This document shows positions 24,598 to 49,200 of a stretch of DNA of 64,000 bases, piece after piece. Position numbers and translations under genes: made by a program. Numbering within the stretch: the stretch's first letter is position 1; the number at the start of each line of letters is the position of its first letter. This DNA is from Haliclystus octoradiatus. Taxonomy: Eukaryota > Cnidaria > Staurozoa > Stauromedusae > Haliclystidae. A model generated the notes under the pieces. It did not search any database. It saw nothing but the letters and a program-made list of their open reading frames with translations, and was not told the DNA's origin. The stretch is from the NCBI GenBank assembly GCA_916610825.1, contig OU744453.1, positions 18,688,241 through 18,752,240 on the forward strand, in the 5' to 3' direction.

Positions 24598-25305
24598 ATG
24601 AATTTACTTGACAACGTCAGAGAGAACATACCGAATGTTAGTGGAGTGTTAAATGGAATATCATTACCACCACGTGGCCTTACTTTTGTAAGTGCTCTTA
24701 GTCGAAAGACGTTACCAAAGATCAAAAAATCAGATCAAATTAAAGTACAAAATAATTTCCATGAAATTGAGACACCACGCAGCAAAGTTGAAACTTGCAA
24801 CCGTCTCAATTTATTAGGTGGTGTACGAAAACCCTTGCCAGGTATCAGAACTCAATCTAAATTTTTGGAAACATCTACAGTAGGAACAGAAAATAGTATT
24901 CCAAAGCAAGTGGCATTAGCTCTTGAAGACGATTGTCGCACGGAAAGCCAGCTGTCAGTATCTGTCACACCAAAAAAGAATAAGATTCGACTAAAGCGTC
25001 CATGGGAAAGAGAAGAGGAAAGCAACCATGTTATTAATTTGGCAAAGGTTACAAAGCAAACCCTTGAGGCAAAATGCCCTTCACAAGAAAGAGTGATCCC
25101 TGTCGCGGAGATTAGCGAATCAAGTCAGCCAAGGAAACCTAAAATCAGGCTTCGTCGTCCTTGGGAAAAGGAAGGTCTGACATTTGAAGATCTTGAGGAC
25201 AACTTTATAGAACAGAAAATCCTCATGCCAACTCCTCCCGCATTTCCCATCACTGATAGGGGCAAAGTATATGAACAACGCCGGCGTCGTTACGGTCTGA
25301 GATGA
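24598..25305 (+). CDS. Hypothetical basic protein, intronless, duplicated RPWE motif
   Basis: Uninterrupted 235-codon frame from ATG 24598 to TGA 25303-25305. I do not recognise a family. The protein is hydrophilic and Lys/Arg-rich with no signal peptide or membrane segment. Two near-identical motifs stand out, KIRLKRPWERE (residues ~123-133) and KIRLRRPWEKE (~181-191), separated by a low-complexity spacer, and the C terminus is basic (YEQRRRRYGLR). The frame is far longer than neighbouring chance frames, and the internal repeat conserves protein rather than just DNA, which supports coding. A CRE lies upstream and an ATTAAA signal 120 bp downstream. It could be a nuclear protein, or a retroposed or lineage-specific gene; function unknown. 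Confidence 0.75.
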   Translation: MNLLDNVRENIPNVSGVLNGISLPPRGLTFVSALSRKTLPKIKKSDQIKVQNNFHEIETPRSKVETCNRLNLLGGVRKPLPGIRTQSKFLETSTVGTENSIPKQVALALEDDCRTESQLSVSVTPKKNKIRLKRPWEREEESNHVINLAKVTKQTLEAKCPSQERVIPVAEISESSQPRKPKIRLRRPWEKEGLTFEDLEDNFIEQKILMPTPPAFPITDRGKVYEQRRRRYGLR

Positions 25306-27436
25306 ATCGTACTCGATTGTACAAAGATCGATCGCTGAAACATCGGACTGAGCACAGGAAATATTTTACAATCATTCAATGACAAATACTGGACATATAT
25401 GCAATTTCATCTATGCATAAAAACATTAAAGCAAATTAGACCCAAGACCATGCTATATAGTTTGTCTGAAAAATGTAATTCGAATTTGTAAATATTTTGT
25501 TAAATCTATTGATAATATAGAGTGATCATTACATTATAGTAATTATAACTTAATGAAGCATGCAGCATGTCCATTTTCTTGTCTATGTTTATCATGTCAG
25601 TGTAATATATATTTTTTGTTGGTATATTGTGAATCTCCTGTTTCTTTATAAGTTTAAGACCCTAAAAATTTTGAGAATTGCAATTGAAAAGTACTTGAAA
25701 GTTTTACCAATAGGAGAAAACAAAAGTTCAAAAAGTACGAAAATGTTCAAAATAGATACCGTAAAATTTCATAAGGATCTGGGATAAACCTCTCTTAAAA
25801 ACGGTACGTATAAATCCTCTTTAATTAGAATCGTTTTCTCATTTCCTTGAAAGCCTGACATTTATATGGTATTATAGATCTCTCGATATAGACCGAACTC
25901 TGGACGATTTGAAATCACATAAAAGTGTTTCATAAAAATAACATTTTTCTATTCCTTCTTTTAGTTAATATAAATTTTATTGTAATGTAAACCTTTCAAA
26001 AATCCAATGTAATAAAATTCAACTAAAACAAGAAACGGAAAAGTATTTATGGAATTCAGGATAAATACTTTTATGTGTTTTTGCACGGAGAAATCTGCCG
26101 TTTTAGATATGTGGCGCGCAGTCTAATACCTACTTCTAATCAGTCTGGTCTCACACAAAGTTCCCGTTAAAAAGAACGAAGCAAATCTGAAGCAGCCACT
26201 AATGCATTGTGGGTTCACAAGCAAAACAATGACTATTTTCCTTTGAATCCAGTTGCTTCCCTTGGGGATTGAAATGAACAAGTAATAGGTTTCATTAGAA
26301 TCTAAAAACATTTCTACAAAATCCAATTTATTTCAGTAGAAACGGATCCGGAGCTGTTAGAAATATAATACTGGGATACATTTTATATAAAATGTTTCAA
26401 TAAATAACTGAATTCAGTAATATATAATAGAATAGAATATATTTGTCACAAATTAAATTGCGCAAAATTCAAAGGCAAATAATGGAAGTACAACTTCCAC
26501 TTAAATAGAGCCTACGAATGCTTTATGCATGATTAAGAAAATGAATAATCAAATATATTGGTTTATTGTTCAACGTTGAACAAAATTAAAATTTCCTGCA
26601 ATATGGCAATTAGTCAACCTTTGATAATCAATTGCTAAAAATGATAGGATGTTTAGCTGACAATTCTATCAGGCCCCAATGAATTCCAAACATTAAACAT
26701 TGACAAAACGGTTATATAGATAATTACCAATTCAAGGATCAGTACTCCAAAATCATCTGTTAATTAAAAGTTGACTGTTGTAAATACAAATAGAGATAAT
26801 GTTGATCTGCATGTTAACCACCGCGCTATACAAACACAAATTCCTCGCAGCGATTCGTTAACCATTCGAATCAGCAATTTCTTTGTGGTGTTTAAAATCA
26901 GGTAGAAATTGTAATCGACGAAAACAAATACGAAGGTATATTAATTGAAATAAAATAAGACAATTCATATCAAGTTTGTAGTTTTTATCATTAAAAAATC
27001 AAACTTCAAGAGTAAAAATAGCTATAAATAAATAAACAATTATAATAAGATAACAAAATTTCCCAAATTTTATTTTTAAACACAATGTATTGAATTAGGG
27101 GGGAAATATTGTATATTTAAAATTGTAAAACATTTTATAAGAAACATGTAGCTGTTAAATGTAGAAATATTCGTATTTATGTTGATCAAATCAATGTATT
27201 GTTAGTAAAAAATATTTGTATCTAAAAAACAAACTAAGAAACCTAATTTAAAAGAATTAGTTGTTAAAGTTATGTATGAATATTTTAAAAAATATTGTTG
27301 ACTAATTCCTACTCCTAGATACCCTTTTATTTATATTGCTAACATAAAATATATGAGATATTTTTTCAAAATTCAGATGACTTGATTCCTAGCCATATAT
27401 TCTGATCTAATCCAGATATCCGATTCAAAATATCGA
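25306..27436. other. Intergenic, convergent 3' ends
   Basis: Lies between the stop codons of two convergent genes. ATTAAA at 25425-25430 could end the 24.6-kb gene. AT-rich, no other recognisable feature; 27110-27436 should include the PKC 3' UTR. Confidence 0.5.
27326..27331 (-). promoter_or_regulatory. Possible PKC polyadenylation signal
   Basis: AATAAA on the minus strand, about 106 nt after the PKC stop codon. Confidence 0.45.
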
Positions 27437-40730
<13,294 letters not shown>

Positions 40731-41069
40731 AATGATTATCTTTTAAATATCGTGATTTCTCTAATATCAAACATACAAGAAAATTAACCAGGAACTTGCA
40801 CCGACAAGGAAGAACCACAAGCCGCGTCAAAACTAGGTCAAAACCATCCAATTTCTTTCAAAATTAATCCTCATTGATCCATAGCTCCTAAAATCTATGC
40901 CAGTGAATTCTGATGTATGATCTTTTTTCTAATATGTAATTGTAAATACTCCAAATTTCAAAAACTCGACAGGATTGTATACTTATTACAAAATACAAAG
41001 GTTACTTCAGGGGGCATTTTAAAAATCTAACTCGTAGCAGGTAAGAAGTTGCATTGTTTACGAGATAAG

Positions 41070-41097
41070 CCAATCAAAACATTCTAAAATGACGTCA
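41070..41097. promoter_or_regulatory. CCAAT box and CRE upstream of PKC
   Basis: CCAATCA (41070-41076) and TGACGTCA (41090-41097) lie about 340-370 bp upstream of the PKC ATG. Both are consensus sites, for NF-Y and CREB/ATF. Use by PKC is inferred; the start site is unknown. Confidence 0.5.
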
Positions 41098-43164
41098 ATG
41101 TGTTCGATTGAGTTATGCCATTGTTTTTATGCGGAAAAAGACTTTTGATGTTAATACGGTGGCTTTTTAACCTCAACAAACTATTCAATTTTGAGTACAG
41201 TATCGATTAAACTGGGTGTAATTTATTATTACGTTTGGAAGAACTCCTTTTACAAAAAAAACATCAGTGCGGCTAAATGAAACATGACAGTCCAAGTGTG
41301 AAAATATCATATTTTGATAATTTAAATTTCGCATAATTATACCTTTGAGCATGTTTCAAAAAGCATGTTTCAAATTGAGCATTATTAATTTCGGTGATGG
41401 ATGACAAATATTTATATTCAACAAATAATGTATAATCCTACATTTCAAATTTTGTCTGTAACATTGGTGTCACAGAAATATGCCCCAAGACTATATTTGA
41501 CGGTATCGGAAGGACGGTGTAAATGCTCATTTTGAGTTATCATCTCTGCACGGTGAATCTATGTCTCTAGAGTCTAGACTCTGTATAGTGATATGTTCGG
41601 CAATTTTCCTTTACAGACCTTATAATAATTATACCGTCGCGTCTTGAAACTCTCCTTGAAATCTCTTTGAAACTTATAGGATACCCTGTGTATAATTTTC
41701 ACCTGTATATGCGGTCTATAGAAAGACCTACTTTCGAAATTTCCATATTAAAATTCTCTAATGGTAGAGGGTTGGAAAATAAAAATAGACTGGAAAATCT
41801 CAATAACTTGCCATTAAATAACTCTCGGATTTGAATGCAGTAATTTTCTTGATACTGAGCATGATACAGTAATTAGAATTATACACACTAACTTGACATA
41901 ATTTTGGCAAGAAAACAACATTTTAATGCTAACTTATATTCAAAATTGAAAGAATATTTTTACGATCGCAAATATTCTCATGAGAAGAGGTATGCTTGGA
42001 GCATATTTCAAGAAAACCAAGTCTCATTTTCAAGGTAAGATATCTGCAAACAGTACCGAATGAAGCTCAATAAAAAAAATCTGATACAGTACTAAAATCC
42101 TGAATAAAATAGGAATATGTCAATCTTAGAGACCTATAATACATGGACTCGAAAAACGGAAAGCTGGAGTCGTCGAGAATCGCAGCCAGTGTATGGATCA
42201 GAGGTGTAGTATACGAAGTCAGAATTTTTAAACTCCGAATCCGAAAGAAGTCCTTATAGAAGTGGGACTCCGAGTTCGGCTCCGAAATTAAAATGAAAAT
42301 AGACTCCAACTCTGATTTCTGCTCCATAATATTTCAGACAAACTCCTGTTAAAAGTCCGAAAACGGATTACTTAATCAACCCCAAATCAAGCAAACATTG
42401 AAAGGTACAAAATAAATAAACATAATCTGACTAACCTCTATGAAGAAATATCTAGACCATTTTTAACTTAATGGTTATTAATTAAGTAATTGCCAGGACT
42501 TCATTCTAGGCTCCGGTACCGACTCCTCCAGTCCTGATTGTCAACGAATTCACATTTTAATATTCTACAAATTTATATTAAAATTAATACAATCTATATT
42601 CTTTGAAATTAAATTTAAAATAATACGGCGCGGATTGAATACGCCTGGGAAGTTTGGTTTGGTTTTAACTTCAAGTCTCTTATGAAAAGCATTTCATATA
42701 TGAGGTACAGTAGTCAGTCCCATTTGGATTCACAATGACGTAGTACTTGAAAAAGACATTGGTTTGAATTTTTTTTTATACTGTATATTACTACTCTTTT
42801 ACACTTTTTAGTTTATACCATTTTTTCTTACTATGATGACTGATAATGTATATTTATTTTACTAAACTCAAAAGATCAAACGTTGGAGTGATTCGAACAA
42901 CACAACGGAACAAATTCAAATAAATCTTACACTTTCCTTCTATCGAGGCATGGCTCGAACAATCAACGTATAACGAATTAAATGTAATTATCTTATATAC
43001 AAATATAACTATATAAACAATGTATTGTAAGTTGTCTTACTGATTGAACATAGGGCTCAATGCTATACAGCACAGCTTTAATAATATATATATAAAATAA
43101 ATAATATAATATATAAAATATAAATAAATAATAATAAATAATATATATAAAATATGAAGTCAAA

Positions 43165-43397
43165 AATCAGACAATCATGTTTGCTACTCAAAGTTCACGA
43201 CAAGGCGATCATCAGGCAATCTATTCAATCTGAGAATAGATTGCCTGGTGATCGCCTTGGCATAACTATAAAAATATGCAAATTAAACCAATAATAATGG
43301 CCAGAGAATAGGACAGTGACAAAATTGAATTGATTATTGCCTGATGATCGCCGCTTTGGCATGAAACTTGAAGTAGTATATACATGATTGTCTGATT
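43165..43397. mobile_element. 233-bp MITE with long inverted arms and an inner hairpin
   Basis: AATCAGACAATCATGT at the left is inverted at the right; CGATCATCAGGCAAT recurs inside both arms. An extra palindrome (CAAGGCGATCATCAGGCAAT inverted at 43233-43259) sits in the left arm. Confidence 0.75.
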
Positions 43398-46257
43398 CTC
43401 CAACTATTATTACTATTTAAGCTTTGCTATTTATCTATTGCATCTTGAGCACCATGTCCTATCAGTAACCAATCATTAACTAGTATATGTATAATATAAT
43501 AAACAAGAGGCTATCACTTATTACTAAATTATTATTCAAATAAAATATCTGTGAAATATGCACTTTCCACCCGAACATTGAGTGCAGTTTATGAAAACAG
43601 GCCATTTAAAGTTCATGAAATCCTTATTTAAAGTTCATGAACTTTATGCATTGTTGACGATTCTTGAATTGTAATGACCTGTTCATGAAATTATGCATAC
43701 AATAATAAGCCATTTATGAAACAAGGCTCCCTCGTATTAATTAGACAGGGACATTCAAAGTCGCTATCTTTTTACAAGTCAAAATTTGATTTAAAACCAA
43801 CCCGGTAAAATCAGCTCCCGGACCCCGGTGCTGGATATCCGGGTTCGATTTCTCGTCGGTGTACAGAATGTATTTCTGTATCTAATGTATTATGTTAACA
43901 ATTATGTATATAAGTGATAAACTACATTCTTTTTCCGATTTTCTTCGGTCGTAAGCTAGTTTCATATGTGAGTTTCACCTCAAAACTCATTATTCTTTGA
44001 ATACAGATCACAGTAAGAATAATATCCCTCTATGCTTTGTAAAGATCTTAACGTTGTCCTTTAAAAATACCTCTGCAACAAGTTTCTAATCTAAAAATGT
44101 CTTTGAACCACGGGGATTTAAATTTAAACAAAGCTTTTTACACCACATCTTATAAAACATCATTCAAGCAGATATCAATTTATAAATAATAAATAACATT
44201 TGTATACAGTTGCGTACCATGTCGACTAGAGTTATTGTACAGCTGGACTTTCACTTTCGTTATAGGGTTGTAGGGTTGAGTGAGCATATAATAGCAGTTG
44301 AATGAGCCGGATTCCGGATTTCGAGCTAAATCAAAATGTAGTTCCCGAACACGGGAATAAGATCGAGAATGGACAGTTTGAAGAAAGCCGAAAACAAAAA
44401 TTTTATTAAAAAAAGTCACGGGAAACCGTGTTCCAAATTAAAAAAAGGGAATTTTTGTATTATTTTTCAAGTCTTAATTTAATTCAAGACGAATAATGAC
44501 ATCGAGCTTTGCAATGAATAATTGGTAATTTAGCACATAAATAATCATGAAGCCTCAAAGTTTTCAATCATTTTTTGCGAATTTTAGATTTATTAATATC
44601 TTTGCAAACGGGCGAAGTCTCAGAATGCAGTCCTGGTATAAATTTCATAACAAAAAAAATGCAAAGTCTAAAATTGTTTGGATATTTCTACGTAGATATT
44701 GCATTGGTTACTATTTTCAGTGTAAGTTAATTTATTTTATGCCTTTCTATTTTGATTAATCTTGTGTTGATAAATTAATCCATTTTCGGACTTTTACAGG
44801 GGTTTGTCTGAAAGTTTTTGGAGCCGAAGGTTGGAGTTCGGGTCTATTTTTCTAACATTTTCGAAGTCGGACTCCGAGTCAAATTTTTCGGATTAGGATT
44901 CTGGAAATTCTGACTCTGTAGACTTTTGATATCTCATAATTTTGCAAACTATTTTTTTCAATTTTCAAGTCCATTATAAATTATAATCAATTATTAGTAT
45001 TTCACTCATGTATACTGGACAAGTGAACATATTCTATTAATTCTATCGATTTATGTTGCCTTTACAATCTGTCAAAATATCAATGCTATATTTTCAGCTT
45101 GAAATCGTTGACTGAAGAAGACTCCCACATGGAAATAGATTTTAAATTTACAAAAAGATTCAAACAGCGGATGTTTTCCATTCTGTCTTGTACCTTTGCA
45201 GACCCGCGAGAAATCTCATCAAAATAAGATAAATCCTCATTATGCTATTATAACTTGATCTTAGATTTCAAAAAAAAAACTTGCATAACAAAGAATATAA
45301 TAAAAATGAATAGATGTTATGTTTCTTTGATTTGTTTTTACGCCCTAATACACATTAAACAGTCTTCGGTGGTCGCATTACGTCAATAAGTGAATTGAAA
45401 GCATATATCAGCGTGAGAAAGCAGCAAACCCGAAATTAATCTTGAATAGTATAACCCCGCAATCGGTTCCAGAGTCCTGACGTTGGTCTACACAAAGTTA
45501 AGGTCTACACAATCAAATTGAGCCAAAACACATCATATTTATCAATTATTCAGTCAGTCTCTAGCATGCATGTTGACTGTCAGTCTGTCATTTAGTCAGT
45601 CTGTCATTTAGTCAGTCTTCTATAGGTTGACCCATATCGATAGAGAAACATAAGAAATTTCCCTCTATCTATCCATTTCTCTATGGGACCTTCTCCAATA
45701 AAAAGTATAAGTTACCATACAAAAGTTTTCAAACTATACGAAGACTGATAGCTTTTTCCCACAATTGTGAACTCCGGTGTGAACTATAAAGGATTATGTA
45801 TGTATGTATATGACAGGCAAATGAACAAAGAAGGATATTTTTTAAGTGTATCCTCGCATAACGATATGAAACATATGGAACACAGAACATCCTCACGTAT
45901 GGGACATAAGGATAAATTCAGTATAATTATCAATTTTTCAAATTACAAAATCTACAAAAAATATAAACACATCAACAAAATGTTGTCATATATGCGTGGT
46001 TTAATCAAGTGATGTCATAGTTTTATATCCTATCGTCAGTTCTCAGTGTTCGCTGTTTTCATTTCAATAACGAACGCCAACCATATTGAATTGTTGACAA
46101 TGATAATGAAACAAAAAGTTACAACACCACAGTGGTAGGTCTTCACCCTTCACAGCCCTCAATACAATTTCTAGAATAATATATATATATGTATATATAA
46201 TGTTTTGATTTTACAGTTTAGAGCATAGATGAATCTATCCGTCGACGGTTCAACATC

Positions 46258-49200
46258 ATGTGGGGTGGCAATTTATTCTTGGTCAGCTGTATTGCTTTTA
46301 ATATAGTGACTGCTGATATTTATATACATTCACCGAGAGGTTCGAACAATCGTTTAAATGAACAGCGAGCTAAAAGACAGAATGCAAACAGAGCATTTGA
46401 TTCACAGGCAAGTAATAATATACAATTTATGTATTAAATGTTTGATTAGTTATAGCATAAGTAAATATCGGAGATCTAACGTTTTTGTTGATAAGAAGCT
46501 TTAAATCTATCTATAGATTTTTGTAATAAATGAGGAATTAATAATGTAATAAGTTTAGAATAGACACAAAGATGAGGCAGAAGCATTAAAAGACGGATAG
46601 GCTTTTGCCTCATCTTTGTGTCTATTCTATATTAATATAATTATGCTCTGTCTTAACAAACCATGAGCATGTCGCGTATGTGTTCACCTCATATTATATT
46701 ATATTATTATAATGTAAAAAATTTATAAATTTGCAACGTTTCAGTGAGTGTATGTGATTATGTGGGTACTAAATTTTTTTAAGTTTATAAGCTGTGGATT
46801 ATGACGTACTTTAAAAATTGTTTTATCAACCATATAAGAATATCGGTATAAAGAGCTTCTAGGTTGTCCAATAGTCCGACAATACCACCTCATACTATAC
46901 TACCGACTGTCTAATTAGTCTTGTCTAATTAGTCTTGTCTAATTAGTCTTGTCTAATTAGTCTAAACGCGCGTTAGATATATACTGTAATCATTGAGAGT
47001 TAAGGAATTAATTTTACTTAATGAAAAAGTCTAGCATTGCAATTTAATCATAATTGATTGATCAATTAATGCCAAAATGTATAACTAATGAGCAAAGAGA
47101 ATATGTAATGAGATAACTTTAAGGCATAAACGAACCTTCATAGAATATAATTATGTGTTGGTAATTAGAAAATGGTCAATAAAATGAAATTAAAAGTTGA
47201 ATTTCTTATTCATGGCGTGACACGGACTATGGTCGTGACAGACATATTGACTTTACTGATCGATCATAATACGCAGCGATGCGATGCATATGTAGTGTTC
47301 AAGTTCATAATTAATTGTGAATGAGATATGAGATTGAAAAGAATGCTACTGTCCTTGCATGAGCCCTCAGTAATCACATAGTCAATCACGATATCTAAAG
47401 TTAAGCTATGTATATGAATACAAACGAGGTTATACGAAAGCGAGGTAAATCAATATACTACACATCTCCATAAATCGTTCTTTTCATCTAGACTACTCCT
47501 AAACGATCCCAAACAATTATGCACTTAAAGATATTAAATTGACCCCAAGCGGTTAGAAAAGGGTACATGGGCGTGTCTTTCTACTGCGCACTTTTATTAG
47601 ATCGCTTAGGTTATAAAATAATTATATCTGCTCTTTATATAATCTTAGAACAACGACAGAGGCGGACACAATGTTGGAGATTTGACTGCAGAACCACATA
47701 CTGCAGAGACAGGTCAATATCGTATGGTAAGTATGGATATCCGATTAGTCAATACAATCCCATCCAATTCAAGCTCTTTTAAATCTATGGTGAAAATAGT
47801 ATAGGCGATGTACAAATGGTTTGTATTGGGTATGTATCGCGTCTGTTTCTCCGATATTCATGGTAAAAACGATTGATGCTACTAAGTGAAACGTGAATAC
47901 TATTTGGTCTGCCATATGAAAGCTCGCAGAGGGTAAACTTCCCCATGACAGGGGATTTGATTGTACTTACAACTTCTTCCAAGGAAATGTAAACTTCACA
48001 ATGTTAGTTTTTTTAAATAGAGACACAATTTGTTGATATTTTTTCTTTAATAATACATTATTAGTTCCCTGTTCTTCTTCAAAAACTGGCAAACGTTTTA
48101 CCGTCAAATATGACACATAAACCAACCAATCAGCTTACAAGGTTTTGGCGGGATGTTTTATAATACAGTTATCCTTAATATACCCAAGCAGTGCACGCCT
48201 GGTATAGCAGACACCTATATACAGTGGTTACCTCTGCTGCCTATAATACAAAATTCTAGCAATATCCAAATAATACGGACATGTTTCACTGCTATTGTGT
48301 GATATTTTTCAATATCCAAATAATACGGACATGTTTCACTGCTATTGTGTGATATTTTTCAATATCCAAATAATACGGACATGTTTCACTGCTATTGTGT
48401 GATATTTTTCAATATCTTTCAAACATACTTTCAGGATGATTCTCATGTGAAAAGTAATAACCCATCATTACTTGATTCCAATTATAATTTCTCACCAGCA
48501 GAAGATCTAAAAATAGAATTTAAAAGCATTTCATTTATCAAAACTGTTTTTGAAGTTATAGTCAAACGTGCTATATAACAACTACATCTATATAGCGATC
48601 ACATATCTATAGTGGCCACTTCAGTATTATACAAAATGCCTCATTTTATTGAAAAAACACTGTATAGAAAGGTCACCTGTCTACAGCAGCCACTATAGGA
48701 ATATACCATAAGCCTCATTTTATTGAATAAACACTGTATAGAAAGGTCACGTGTCTACAGCAGCCACTCTAGGAATATACCATAAGCCTCATTTTATTGA
48801 ATAAACACTGTATAGAAAGGTCACCTGTCTACAGCAGCCACTCTAGGAATATACCATAAGCCTCATTTTATTGAATAAACACTGTATAGAAAGGTCACCT
48901 GTCTACAGCAGCCACTCTAGGAATATACCATAAACCTCATTTTATTGAATAAACACTGTATAGAAAGGTCACCTGTCTACAGCAGCCACTCTAGGAATAT
49001 ACCAATAGCTTTATTCTATTGAATAAACACTGTATATAAACGTCAACTGTATTTAGCTGTCATTATATCTACATTTTTGTAGCTGGCCTTACGTACATGT
49101 TTCATAGCAATTGTAATATTTTGCATTATGTTTTAGACATATTTTCAAAGTGGTTCAAATGTGAAGAGCAACCCATCAACAGGTCAAAGTATTATGCATA

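Larger units (their letters stand above)
40731..46257. other. Intergenic region between divergent PKC and DD3-3 genes
   Basis: No coding sequence recognised. Contains promoter-like motifs at 41070-41097, repeats built on GGACTCCGAG/CTCCGAATCC near 42130-42345 and, inverted, near 44810-44935, an AT-only low-complexity tract at 43080-43155, the MITE at 43165, a short CAGTCTGTCATTTAGT tandem repeat at 45573-45619, and TTCATGAA fragments at 43600-43690. Confidence 0.5.

Noticed and set aside
43820-43860. tRNA-like T arm (GGGTTCGATTTC)
   Set aside because: No A box or acceptor stem around it and no second SINE-like copy seen.
48261-49030. CRISPR-like array
   Set aside because: Units are directly contiguous with no variable spacers, in an animal intron.
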